64,000 nt of DNA, from assembly GCF_007971025.1 (NCBI RefSeq), contig NZ_CP042436.1, forward strand, positions 310,001-374,000. Direction: 5' to 3'. Made by a program: the position numbers and the translations under genes. This DNA is from Mucilaginibacter ginsenosidivorans. Lineage in GTDB: Bacteria; Bacteroidota; Bacteroidia; Sphingobacteriales; Sphingobacteriaceae. Below the pieces are notes generated by a model that was not told where the DNA came from, made no database searches, and saw nothing but the letters and a program-made list of their open reading frames with translations. This document shows, piece by piece, positions 26,507 to 34,564 of this stretch (position 1 is the first letter of the stretch; the number at the start of each line of letters is the position of its first letter).

Positions 26507-27850
26507 TTAGTTGCTGCGCGACTCTTTGAACCTGCTGAAAAAGATCAGCGCAGCCAGGCAAAGCACGCAACCGCAAATACCGTTCAGCCTCAGGCCATGA
26601 TCGTGACCTGGGTCTTTACCATAAACGGTAAGGAAAGCAAACAAGGCGATCCCCAGCGTCTGCCCCATTTTTACGAAAAAATATTTTACTGCGAAAAACA
26701 TTCCCTCACGGTTCTCACCGGTCTCTTCGGCATCCTGCTGTGCTATTTCAGCTAAGATCGCGTTTGGCAAAATACCCAATGCAGCCAACGGGAAAGCGGT
26801 AAGCAGCGCTAAAGCATAGGCTTGCACATAGGGCGAGACGGGAAATTTCCCAAGAAAATAGATCATCACAAAAATCAGGCTCAACATGCCGAAAGCTATA
26901 AGTACCAGTGGTTTCTTACCGATCTTCCTTGAAAAATAATTAACGACCGGGTAGAATAGCAACGAAGACACAACCATAGCTCCCATCAGTTTTCCTCCTT
27001 CCGATTCGTCGATATTAAGCAGCACGGTTACAAAATATAACAAACCGCTGGAGACTATGCTAAGAGAGATATAAAATGTAAAATCAGAAATGAGATAATA
27101 CTTAAAGTTTGAGTTGCCGAATGTTTTCCGGATCGCCTGCATAATTGGCAAGTGCGCCGGTTTGCCCGTTGTATATTTCTTTTCGTCGATAGCCAAAACC
27201 GGTACCAGCATGATCAGCCCCGCCACTATGCACAGCCCCCAGATAGTATACTGCACCGCCAAATCACGATCAGCCACATGGAAGAAACGCTGCACCAGGT
27301 CGGCATAGTTATTTACCAGTGCTGCGATGATAATACCCAAAACAAAACCGGCTTGTTGAAAAGACGAAAGCTTAACTTTTTCGGCTGCGCTATGAGTTAG
27401 TTCGGGTAATAAGGCGTTGTACGGAATTATATAAGTTGTCGCCCCCATAAAAAAAAGCACCATTGTAATCGCCAGCCAAATCGAGTTATTATCGCTCACC
27501 CCTTTTACCAAGGGGTAAAAAGTGAGGCAGCAAAATACTACGGCGGGCAAAATGGCCCATTGCATAAATGGTATACGCCGCCCACGACGATGTCGGCTTT
27601 TATCACTCATCGAGGCGATGAACGGATCGTATAAAGCATCAGCAAGTCTGCCTGATGCAGCTATGATGGACAAGATATTGATAACACCGAAAAGCAGCAG
27701 TTGAGGTACCAATTGCACCAATCCGGCATTGGATGGCGGCAGGTAAAAATAAGGCAGCATCACGATAATAATATTTGTCATAATGCTCCAGCCTATCATC
27801 CCGCAGGCGTAGGCGAGTTCTTTTCCTAAGGTCAGTTTTTCGGCAGGCAT
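26507..27850 (-). CDS. MFS / GPH-type sugar:cation symporter family transporter
   Basis: A 447-residue transporter with about twelve hydrophobic segments. LADALYDPFIASMSDKSRHRRGRRIPFM is the cytoplasmic loop 2-3 signature of the glycoside-pentoside-hexuronide (MelB-like) branch of the major facilitator superfamily. The start is MPAEKLTLGKELAYACGMIGW, typical for the family. It converges on cfa with 33 bp between stops and is probably monocistronic. The substrate is unknown. A dispersed palindrome (27872-27943) lies just upstream. Confidence 0.88.
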   Translation of the reverse strand: MPAEKLTLGKELAYACGMIGWSIMTNIIIVMLPYFYLPPSNAGLVQLVPQLLLFGVINILSIIAASGRLADALYDPFIASMSDKSRHRRGRRIPFMQWAILPAVVFCCLTFYPLVKGVSDNNSIWLAITMVLFFMGATTYIIPYNALLPELTHSAAEKVKLSSFQQAGFVLGIIIAALVNNYADLVQRFFHVADRDLAVQYTIWGLCIVAGLIMLVPVLAIDEKKYTTGKPAHLPIMQAIRKTFGNSNFKYYLISDFTFYISLSIVSSGLLYFVTVLLNIDESEGGKLMGAMVVSSLLFYPVVNYFSRKIGKKPLVLIAFGMLSLIFVMIYFLGKFPVSPYVQAYALALLTAFPLAALGILPNAILAEIAQQDAEETGENREGMFFAVKYFFVKMGQTLGIALFAFLTVYGKDPGHDHGLRLNGICGCVLCLAALIFFSRFKESRSN

Positions 27851-27871
27851 TTACCGCAAGATGCGAATAAA

Positions 27872-27943
27872 AGCCAAAAGCGGAAAGCTTAAAGCAGAAA
27901 GATAATTCAAAAAGTTTTCTGCTTTGGTCTGTTAGTCTTTAGC
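27872..27943. repeat. Word-repeat palindrome (word AAAGC-GAAAG)
   Basis: The left arm holds AGCGGAAAGC and AAAGCAGAAA (to 27900) and the right arm TTCTGCTTTGGTCT (27917-27930) and AGTCTTTAGCC. TTCTGCTTTGGTCT is repeated exactly at 63741-63754. The element ends at the base before the stop codon of the molybdopterin oxidoreductase (27944). Confidence 0.75.
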
Positions 27944-28735
27944 CTACAAACCCGAAAAATAATCATATCCCTGTTCGGCCCAGTAATCGCGTGGTCGGCT
28001 GTTACTAAAGGTCATAGTGCCGATGCGTTTCAGGTTTTTGATGCCATACTTAACCGGGATGATCAGCCTTAAAGGCTGCCCGTGATTCCCGCTTAACAGC
28101 ACATCGTTCATTTGATAGGCCAGCAAGGTTTGCGGGTGCATGGCACTGGGCATATCTATACCCACATAATATTGTTTATCAGGTGTTTCCAGCCCCACAT
28201 ACTGCAATTTTGCCTCAGCATCCAGTTTGTAATGCGCTATAAAATCGCTGAATTTTACCCCGGCCCAATGTTGTATCTGGTCCCACCCTTCCACGCATTT
28301 AAAATCGTAGGTTATCTCGGTCTTCGGCAGCGCCATGATCTCATCCAGTGACACCTGGAGTGTTTCGCCGTTGATCTTCTTTACCTGCAGTTTCCAGTTT
28401 TCGGGCGGCAGCTTACCTTCCGATCCGATGTCGCTGTTATGCCTGATGATCCTGGCTGCCATCTCCTTCGGATAAGTTTTCACCAGGTGATTTTCGTTAA
28501 AGGTAAGCCTCCTGAAAAATATTTCGGTTTTGTTTAGTGCCCGGCGCAAAGGTTTGCGTGCACCGGCAGTTATCCCCGCGGTTTCTTCCGGCGATTTATA
28601 CAACCACCTCCATGCCCCATAGGCCCCCGCGGCGTATACGCCAAACAAGCCAAAGGATATGAAGGTCCGTCGTTTTATTTTCTGTTCAACAGAAAGTTCT
28701 TTCTCAGGCTTTTTCATCGTCGCTGCTTGTTTCAA
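27944..28735 (-). CDS. Molybdopterin-dependent oxidoreductase (sulfite-oxidase/MsrP-like), Tat-exported
   Basis: A 263-residue protein (257 if the second ATG at 28717 is used) of the sulfite oxidase fold. KIKRRTFISFGLFG followed by a short hydrophobic stretch is a twin-arginine signal, so the cofactor is inserted before export. The molybdenum-ligand Cys is in YDFKCVEGWDQIQHWAGV, followed by MPSAMHPQTLLAYQMND and GQPLRLIIPVKYGIKNLKRI, both family motifs. Its start overlaps the end of the cytochrome b gene, so they are coupled. Together they resemble an MsrPQ-like electron chain in which the cytochrome passes quinol electrons to the periplasmic enzyme. The substrate (sulfoxide, sulfite or other) is open. 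Confidence 0.9.
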   Translation of the reverse strand: MKQAATMKKPEKELSVEQKIKRRTFISFGLFGVYAAGAYGAWRWLYKSPEETAGITAGARKPLRRALNKTEIFFRRLTFNENHLVKTYPKEMAARIIRHNSDIGSEGKLPPENWKLQVKKINGETLQVSLDEIMALPKTEITYDFKCVEGWDQIQHWAGVKFSDFIAHYKLDAEAKLQYVGLETPDKQYYVGIDMPSAMHPQTLLAYQMNDVLLSGNHGQPLRLIIPVKYGIKNLKRIGTMTFSNSRPRDYWAEQGYDYFSGL

Positions 28736-29402
28736 TTGCCGGTTTGGGTTGCTCCTCTACAACCTCGAAACCTGATATTACCGCCCTAAAATTGTTCCAC
28801 CCCGCCAGGATAACCTGGATGATATGGATAAGGAAGAAGAAAACGTAACCTATCGTCAGCACAAAATGCCATATCCTGGCCAGGTGATACCCGCCGCATA
28901 TCCACGCCAGGTAATAAAACTGGACCGGTTTATAAATGGCAAGCCCGGTGATAACCGAACCAAAACCCATTATGATAATGGCTGTATAAGCTATCCGCTG
29001 CGCCGCGTTGTATTTGCCCTGCGGCGGGGCCGTCTTCCGTATATGTAAATCGTGCAAAAGCACCAGCCAAGCTTCCCTGAACGAATGTTTGTTGGGCAAC
29101 AAATAGCGCCATTCGCCCGATATGATGCTGTATAACACATAAAAGAAACCATTCAGCACAAAGAACCACATGAACAGGAAGTGGAAGGCCATGCCCTCGG
29201 CCAGCCTCTGGGGTATATGCAAAGCGCTATAAAACCATTCGGGAAAAAAACGGACAAAAGTATGTCCGAAAATGGTGACGCTGTATACATCGTTGGCCCA
29301 GTAGATCAGCATCCCGCTCCATATCATAATGGTAAGCACCGGGAAGTTGATCCAGTGTGTCCACCGCATAATTAAGGGGTGCTTTTCCTTGATTACTTTC
29401 AT
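28704..29402 (-). CDS. Membrane cytochrome b (Ni,Fe-hydrogenase b-type), partner of the Mo enzyme
   Basis: A 232-residue di-haem cytochrome b-like protein. It begins with LIMRWTHWINFPVLTIMIWSG (a haem-ligand His in the first helix) and includes HFLFMWFFVLNGFFYVLY and GGYHLARIWHFVLTIGYVFFFLIHIIQV, with histidines at ligand spacing; four to five helices in all. It is the first gene of the two-gene operon with the molybdopterin enzyme and overlaps it by 32 bp (14 bp with the second start). It should deliver electrons between the quinone pool and the periplasmic enzyme. Confidence 0.88.
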   Translation of the reverse strand: MKVIKEKHPLIMRWTHWINFPVLTIMIWSGMLIYWANDVYSVTIFGHTFVRFFPEWFYSALHIPQRLAEGMAFHFLFMWFFVLNGFFYVLYSIISGEWRYLLPNKHSFREAWLVLLHDLHIRKTAPPQGKYNAAQRIAYTAIIIMGFGSVITGLAIYKPVQFYYLAWICGGYHLARIWHFVLTIGYVFFFLIHIIQVILAGWNNFRAVISGFEVVEEQPKPAIETSSDDEKA

Positions 29403-29434
29403 TGGTCTGGTTTATGGCTAAAGGTAACTATTCT

Positions 29435-30250
29435 TTATTTTGCTTTAGTGCTCATTGCCGAAGAAAACCCGGATCTCGCTGCAGCAGTAATTTCTCCGTT
29501 CGAGGTATTCTGAACAAACGCGATCACCTCGTACCCGTCTGCATTAAAACCGGCGGGCAAAGCTATACTAACGTTGCCGCTGTTATGCCCTGCAAGGTTC
29601 ACATTTTGCAGTTTACGTACTATCTGCACATGCGATAGCGTACGCCCGCCGTTCTCACCCCGTTCAACCCTGGTTGTCGCATTTTTTTCGATCAGCGCCA
29701 CCACCAGGGCCGCATTCGCAGGCGTGCCCGAAGCCTGGTATTGCAGTTCGGCTTTACCGTCGTTTTCGCGCAAGCCATTTAAGCTCAGTTCTGTTTTTGA
29801 TGATCTTTGCAAATCACTCCCTATTGCTTCATGCAAGGTGCCGTTTTCAGAGCCGACAAATTCTTTTCTGCCATTTACAACAGCCTGTGGTGTATACACC
29901 GATGACAAATTAAGCCAGCGTGCATACTGCTGCTGCCTTGCCGAATAAGCCGCATCGCTAAATACATCCTTCCAGCCCAGGCGGTTCCAGTAATCCACGT
30001 GATAGGCCAGGATATAAACAGGTTTACCCGCAGTTTCTTTTTGAACACGCGCCACCAGGGCATCAGCCGGAGGGCAGCTCGAGCAGCCTTCCGAGGTAAA
30101 CAGTTCAACTACTGCAAAGCCTTTATCGGCTTCTGTCTTTACTTTCAGGGTGTCTTTGTCTTTGATAACAATAAATGCCTCGGTTATCATGGCAGCAAAC
30201 CCGAGGCTGGCTGCGATAATAAATATTTTAAATGAACTCATCTTTTTCAT
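29435..30250 (-). CDS. DUF1223 secreted thioredoxin-fold protein
   Basis: A 271-residue exported protein with signal sequence MKKMSSFKIFIIAASLGFAA. The DUF1223 signature VVELFTSEGCSSCPPADALV contains a CxxC pair, followed by YILAYHVDYWNRLGWKDVFS and YTPQAVVNGRKEFVGS. The fold is thioredoxin-like; the function is not established. An in-frame ATG at 30319 would add 23 residues (rich in R, N, T) before the signal peptide, so I start at 30250. It ends 33 bp upstream of the cytochrome b start on the same strand and may be cotranscribed. The ECF sigma gene is divergent. Confidence 0.87.
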   Translation of the reverse strand: MKKMSSFKIFIIAASLGFAAMITEAFIVIKDKDTLKVKTEADKGFAVVELFTSEGCSSCPPADALVARVQKETAGKPVYILAYHVDYWNRLGWKDVFSDAAYSARQQQYARWLNLSSVYTPQAVVNGRKEFVGSENGTLHEAIGSDLQRSSKTELSLNGLRENDGKAELQYQASGTPANAALVVALIEKNATTRVERGENGGRTLSHVQIVRKLQNVNLAGHNSGNVSIALPAGFNADGYEVIAFVQNTSNGEITAAARSGFSSAMSTKAK

Positions 30251-30419
30251 TGTTGTAAATTTGTTGGTGTTATGCTGGTTTAGACGGCATGCGACCCTTA
30301 TCCTTACAATAATTGTCAATAAATTTTTTGAGCCGGCTCTTACCTTCCGGCTTTTTTTAAAATAAGCTGTAAGGTTTTAGATAAATTTACGACTAATCGG
30401 GCAACTCACATTAAAGTTA

Positions 30420-30992
30420 ATGATAATTGAAAATAATCAACCCGACCCGCATAAATGGGTGGAGGCTCATGCCGACTATCTGTATGCATACGCGCGGGCA
30501 CGAATAAACGACGATGAACTGGCGCGCGACCTTGTGCAGGAAACTTTCCTCGCAGCGCTCGAAAAGGTTAAAAATTTTGAGGGGCGAAGTTCCGAACGTA
30601 CCTGGTTAACCGCGATTTTACGAAATAAGGTGATCGATGTCTATCGGAAAAAATCATCAGGACTGGTCAATATCGATGTAAAGCAGGCAGAGGAGGAACA
30701 GGCCGATTTTTTTGACGAAAATACCGGGCACTGGACCGCCGAGCGGGCGCCGCAACCGTTTGGTATAGAAGACAGCGACCCGCTGACCGCGAAGGAATTT
30801 AACCGCATTTTGATGCTTTGTATGCAAAAGCTGCCGGCGCTTTGGCTATCGGTGTTCACCATGAAGCATATTGACGAGGAAAGCACGGATACCATTTGTT
30901 CTGAGCTTAAATTGACCTCCTCAAACTTTTGGGTCATTATTCACCGCGCCAAACTTAACCTGAGGGCCTGCCTTCAAAAAAACTGGATATGA
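30420..30992 (+). CDS. ECF-type RNA polymerase sigma factor
   Basis: A 190-residue sigma-70 family factor. Region 2: HADYLYAYARARINDDELARDLVQETFLAALEKVKNF followed by TWLTAILRNKVIDVYRK. Region 4: LPALWLSVFTMKHIDEESTDTICSELKLTSSNFWVIIHRAKLNLRACL. Between them is a longer linker (about residues 85-125) than in minimal ECFs. Its stop overlaps the small anti-sigma gene by 4 bp, the classical coupled pair. Candidate targets are the neighbouring HAD, Met/Lys-rich peptide and peroxiredoxin genes, suggesting an envelope or oxidative stress response; this is inference. Confidence 0.93.
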   Translation: MIIENNQPDPHKWVEAHADYLYAYARARINDDELARDLVQETFLAALEKVKNFEGRSSERTWLTAILRNKVIDVYRKKSSGLVNIDVKQAEEEQADFFDENTGHWTAERAPQPFGIEDSDPLTAKEFNRILMLCMQKLPALWLSVFTMKHIDEESTDTICSELKLTSSNFWVIIHRAKLNLRACLQKNWI

Positions 30993-31270
30993 CGATGGAA
31001 GGATTAAAAAAGATAACACATAACTGTAAGCATGCCACTTTCCTGATAGAAAAGAAACTGGTTGGACGCCTTAGCTTCCGCGAAAGGATCTTCCTGAAAA
31101 TACATCTGATAGGCTGCGATGTGTGCAAACTGTATCAAAAACAAACCAACAGGATAAATGAAATGATACGCGAGCTTTTCAAAACTCGTACAACTGAGCC
31201 TACCAGGCTGGATGAAAATTTCAAAAAAGAACTGCAGGACCGTATCGAAGAAGAATTAAATAAAAATTGA
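30989..31270 (+). CDS. Small zinc-finger anti-sigma-like protein
   Basis: A 93-residue soluble protein without a membrane segment. HNCKHATFLIEKK near the N-terminus and HLIGCDVCKLY (HxxxCxxC) near residue 45 match the ZAS zinc-binding anti-sigma domain. It overlaps the ECF sigma gene by ATGA, so it should bind and silence it. Because it is soluble, release of the sigma factor is more likely by a redox change at the zinc site than by membrane proteolysis, as known for ZAS proteins such as RsrA; this is inference. Confidence 0.82.
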   Translation: MTMEGLKKITHNCKHATFLIEKKLVGRLSFRERIFLKIHLIGCDVCKLYQKQTNRINEMIRELFKTRTTEPTRLDENFKKELQDRIEEELNKN

Positions 31271-31359
31271 ATATAACTCCTGAACAGCGCCGCCTGTCAG
31301 TTTGATCCAATGCAACCCGTTGCTACCTGTTAACGGCACTGAATTTAGCGACCATATAC

Positions 31360-32124
31360 ATGAAAAGGCCATTTGTACCTGTAACTATTACTGCTGTCAT
31401 TTTATTAATTTCATTATCCGGTCAAAGTTCCGGGCAAGAAAAGCCGGGGCTCCGGTTTAGGGCCATCGCTTTTGACTATTTCGTAATTTTTGATCAAAAC
31501 TCCATTATTCCGGAAACCGATAAAGCTTTCCCCGGCAAGGGCGCTGAATTTGCGCGGATGTGGCGCAGCAAACAGTTCGATTATTGCTTTTTGCAGTCGA
31601 TAACCCACCAGCATACCGATTTTTTCAGGGTGACGGAGGATGCATTGATCTACACAGCAAAAGCGCTGAACCTTCCGCTGCCCGATGAAACGCGTAAACG
31701 GTTAATGAATGCTTATCTAATGCTAAAGCCGTGGCCCGATGCCGTAACCGCTCTACGCCGGCTGAAAGCGTCGGGTATCCGGATCATTACCATTTCGAAT
31801 TTTACCCGTAACATGCTTAAGGCAAATGCAACCGCGGCGGGTATCGCCGACCTGTTTGATGATCTGATAAGCACCGAAGAAAATGACACCTATAAGCCCG
31901 AGCCGAAAGCTTATGAGTTGGGAATGAAAACAACAGGCCTTAAAAAGGAAGAGATCATCTTCGCCGCATTTGGCGGATGGGATGCCTACGGGGCAAAAAG
32001 CTTCGGCTATACCACCTATTGGGTAAACCGCTTTAATTTACCCGCAGAAGAACTGGGTGTAAAAGCCGATCAAACATCAACCGGTATGGACGGGTTGTTG
32101 ACATTCGTATTCGGCAATCAATAG
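31360..32124 (+). CDS. Secreted HAD-superfamily hydrolase (haloacid-dehalogenase-like)
   Basis: A 254-residue protein with a signal peptide (LLISLSGQSSGQ) and a HAD core. Motif I is reduced to IAFDYFVIFD (one clear Asp; the normal DxxGTL/DxD is altered), motif II is ITISNFTRN, motif III lies at YKPEPKAYELG (Lys-Pro) and motif IV-like at FAAFGGWDAYGAKSFGYTTYWVNR. The last block strongly resembles type II (S)-2-haloacid dehalogenases. Export of a HAD enzyme is unusual but occurs. It lies 89 bp after the anti-sigma gene. The substrate is unknown and activity is uncertain because motif I is atypical. Confidence 0.8.
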   Translation: MKRPFVPVTITAVILLISLSGQSSGQEKPGLRFRAIAFDYFVIFDQNSIIPETDKAFPGKGAEFARMWRSKQFDYCFLQSITHQHTDFFRVTEDALIYTAKALNLPLPDETRKRLMNAYLMLKPWPDAVTALRRLKASGIRIITISNFTRNMLKANATAAGIADLFDDLISTEENDTYKPEPKAYELGMKTTGLKKEEIIFAAFGGWDAYGAKSFGYTTYWVNRFNLPAEELGVKADQTSTGMDGLLTFVFGNQ

Positions 32125-32266
32125 ACTGCCACCGGAACATCATCCCGTCGCGATGTGAAACCGGCTATCATTTCAAGGCAAAAAAAATTAAAATTCTTTT
32201 GTAAGGTTTAAAAGTGATGCCCGACAAAGGGGTAAATCATTACTTAAAAACTAAAAAAACAACAGT

Positions 32267-32488
32267 ATGAAATCGACTATTTCAAAAGTGGCAGTTGCCG
32301 CTATTATCGCATCATTTTTTGCCGTTAGCGTACAGGCAGGCCCAACTCACACTGCCGCTGCTGATACCGGCAAAATGAAAAAAATGGATAAGATGGGCAA
32401 AATGGACCATAAGATGGACAAAATGGAAAAAAAGAAAATGAGCAAGATGAAGAAGGATAAGATGGGCAAAGACACAACAAAAATGTGA
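32267..32488 (+). CDS. Secreted Met/Lys-rich low-complexity peptide
   Basis: A 73-residue protein with a signal peptide ending at SVQA-GPTHT. The mature part is almost only Met, Lys and Asp/Gly, in an irregular repeat of the type KMDKMGKM, with about one Met every three to four residues. There are no Cys and only few His. This resembles small exported peptides seen near stress regulators in Bacteroidota. Methionine-rich exported proteins can bind Cu(I) or act as sacrificial oxidation targets, but which applies cannot be decided here. It sits between an exported HAD protein and an exported peroxiredoxin, with its own terminator at 32510-32540. Confidence 0.75.
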   Translation: MKSTISKVAVAAIIASFFAVSVQAGPTHTAAADTGKMKKMDKMGKMDHKMDKMEKKKMSKMKKDKMGKDTTKM

Positions 32489-32509
32489 GTTGTTTTTTGT
32501 TTTTTATGG

Positions 32510-32540
32510 GGAGAGGAGTGCTTAATCCTCTCCTTTTTTT
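32510..32540 (+). terminator. Terminator after the Met/Lys-rich peptide
   Basis: GGAGAGGA (32510-32517), 8-nt loop, TCCTCTCC (32526-32533), then seven T. Confidence 0.88.
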
Positions 32541-32561
32541 AACTATCCACGACTAATTTTT

Positions 32562-33149
32562 ATGAGGAAATATATACTGATTATACTTACGAGCTTATTT
32601 GCTTTACAGGTTTCGGCTCAAAACGGCCTTCAAAAAGGTGCGGACGCGCCAACGTTTAGCGCTAAAGACAACAACGGCAAAACTGTCGACCTGAAGGCTA
32701 TTCTTAAGTCGCACAAAGCGGTTGTGCTGTTCTTTTACCGCGGCCAATGGTGCCCGTACTGCAATAAATACATTCAAAAGCTGCAGGATTCGCTGGAATA
32801 TCTTACCGGTAAAGGCGCTTACGTTATTGGCGTAACACCCGAGACAAGCGAAAACATTAACAAAACCGTCGAAAAAACAAGTGCCTCTTTTTCTATTATA
32901 CAGGATAAGGGATATAAAATAATGAAGGATTACGATGTGAACTATACCGTTGATGCCGATCTCTATTCAAAATTGAAAGGCTATGGTGCCGACCTGGAAA
33001 AGAACAACGGTAATACCGACCATATTCTTCCGGTACCGGCAACCTATGTAATTGGCAAAAACGGGAAATTGATCTTTGTTCACTTCGATAAAAATTATAC
33101 CAAAAGAACGTCTGTAAGCGAGTTATTGACCGCCATCCAGGGTTCATAA
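32562..33149 (+). CDS. Exported peroxiredoxin / AhpC-TSA family protein
   Basis: A 195-residue thioredoxin-fold protein with a signal peptide (LFALQVSAQ). VVLFFYRGQWCPYCNKYIQKLQ holds a CxxC at the N-terminus of the helix, preceded by GADAPTFSAKDNNGKTVDL, the AhpC/TSA pattern. PATYVIGKNGKLIFVH supplies the cis-Pro region. This arrangement (W-CPYC) is that of periplasmic peroxiredoxin-like proteins that reduce peroxides or act as thiol oxidoreductases. It is 73 bp after the previous gene, beyond a terminator, so probably independent. Its own terminator follows. Confidence 0.88.
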   Translation: MRKYILIILTSLFALQVSAQNGLQKGADAPTFSAKDNNGKTVDLKAILKSHKAVVLFFYRGQWCPYCNKYIQKLQDSLEYLTGKGAYVIGVTPETSENINKTVEKTSASFSIIQDKGYKIMKDYDVNYTVDADLYSKLKGYGADLEKNNGNTDHILPVPATYVIGKNGKLIFVHFDKNYTKRTSVSELLTAIQGS

Positions 33150-33178
33150 GAAAATAGGGTTTATTTTGGTTTAGAATG

Positions 33179-33211
33179 AAAGTGTGGATATTTTTATGCC
33201 ACACTTTTTTT
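33179..33211 (+). terminator. Peroxiredoxin terminator
   Basis: AAAGTGTGG (33179-33187) pairs with CCACACTTT (33199-33207) around an 11-nt loop, followed by T residues to 33211. Confidence 0.8.
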
Positions 33212-33247
33212 ATGCTTCTAATAAAATAAATGCTTGCCTTGTTCCGG

Positions 33248-33871
33248 TTAAATCCCTTCAATATACAATTCCTGGTTGGTGAAGCCGCCGAGTTCCTGCG
33301 GGTTATGGCTAACTATCATTACCGTTGTTCCCTGTTCATTCCAAATCGCCCGTAATTCTTTGATCAGGATCCTCCGCATTTCCGGGTCGAGTGCCGAGAA
33401 TGGTTCGTCCATCAGTAACAGTTTGGGCTTGGTTGCGAGGGCCCGCAAAATAGCCAGCCTTTGCTGCTGTCCGCCCGAAAGGTACTCAGGCTTATGATCG
33501 GCAAAGGTTTCCAGCTTACCTATCCGCAGCAATCGTGCTATCCAGCTATCGTTCGGGCTTGCATACCGCAAATGTTCCAGCACGGTCATGTTGGGGAACA
33601 GGGCATAATTCTGGAACACAAAACCTACTTTCCGTTTTTTGGGTGACAGGTTTATCCGGGCATCTGTATCCACCCAAACGGCATCGCCGAACGTGATCTT
33701 CCCCTTTTCAGGCCCGATGAGCCCGGCGATCACCTTTAGAAACGTGGTTTTGCCCGCGCCCGACGGCCCGTAAATTTTGGTGATACTGCCCACCGGAAAC
33801 TGCCGGGCAATTTTCAACACCTGCTGTCCTTTGTAAGCCTTCAGCTTTTTCTCTATGTCGACTGTGATCAT
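33248..33871 (-). CDS. modC: Molybdate ABC transporter ATP-binding protein
   Basis: A 207-residue ABC ATPase: Walker A IYGPSGAGKTT, signature LSGGQQQRLAILRAL, Walker B LLLMDEPFSALD and switch His in MIVSHNP. It is short because the C-terminal Mop (molybdate-sensing) domain of ModC is missing, which is common in Bacteroidota. The start overlaps modB by 4 bp. With ModB and ModA it imports molybdate or tungstate, probably for enzymes such as the molybdopterin oxidoreductase at 27944. Confidence 0.92.
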   Translation of the reverse strand: MITVDIEKKLKAYKGQQVLKIARQFPVGSITKIYGPSGAGKTTFLKVIAGLIGPEKGKITFGDAVWVDTDARINLSPKKRKVGFVFQNYALFPNMTVLEHLRYASPNDSWIARLLRIGKLETFADHKPEYLSGGQQQRLAILRALATKPKLLLMDEPFSALDPEMRRILIKELRAIWNEQGTTVMIVSHNPQELGGFTNQELYIEGI

Positions 33872-34539
33872 TCCAGCGGGCTTTTGGCTTTATATTTATT
33901 GAAAACAAAAACGGCTATTACCATCACAAACGTAATGCTAAAAAGGATGAGCGAGTAAATATTTGCCGAATGATAATCCATGTTCTCCACCGAATCATAA
34001 ACGGCTATAGATGCCACCCTGGTAACCCCCGGTATATTACCGCCTATCATCAGCACTACGCCAAATTCGCCCAGGGTATGGGCAAAGGTAAGGATGGCAG
34101 CCGTCCATACCGAAGCACGGATATTGGGCAACAGGATATTGACAAAAGTTTGCCAGTCGGTGTCTCCAAGTGTATATGACGCTTCGGAAAGTGATCCGGG
34201 CAGTTGTTGCAAAGCTGATTTGATGGGACCGATCATAAACGGCAGGCTGTAAATGGCAGAGGCCAGCACCAAACCCTGGAAGGAAAATACCAACTGCAGA
34301 TCGAACGTGTTATGCAGCCACTTGCCAATGCCGTGCTGCGGGCTAAAGGCCAGCAGCAGGTAAAAACCCAGCACAGATGGCGGCAGCACCAGCGGCATGG
34401 TAATGATAGCCTCGATGATGATCTTGAATATCGAACGTCTTTTAGATAACCAGTAAGCTAAGGGCAACCCGATGATCAGCAACACCAAAGTGGTGATAGC
34501 AGCCAGTTTGAGCGTAAGCCATATCGGGGTTAGATCCAT
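33868..34539 (-). CDS. modB: Molybdate ABC transporter permease
   Basis: A 223-residue inner-membrane permease with five or six helices. The EAA-type loop is SLSEASYTLGDTDWQTFVNILLPNIRASV, and AHTLGEFGVVLMIGGNIPGVTRVASIAVYD is a strong ModB signature. It lies 25 bp after modA and overlaps modC by 4 bp. Substrate assignment rests on the modABC order and on the ModB signature. Confidence 0.94.
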   Translation of the reverse strand: MDLTPIWLTLKLAAITTLVLLIIGLPLAYWLSKRRSIFKIIIEAIITMPLVLPPSVLGFYLLLAFSPQHGIGKWLHNTFDLQLVFSFQGLVLASAIYSLPFMIGPIKSALQQLPGSLSEASYTLGDTDWQTFVNILLPNIRASVWTAAILTFAHTLGEFGVVLMIGGNIPGVTRVASIAVYDSVENMDYHSANIYSLILFSITFVMVIAVFVFNKYKAKSPLE

Positions 34540-34564
34540 TTAAGTCAAAAATAAATTCAGGTGT

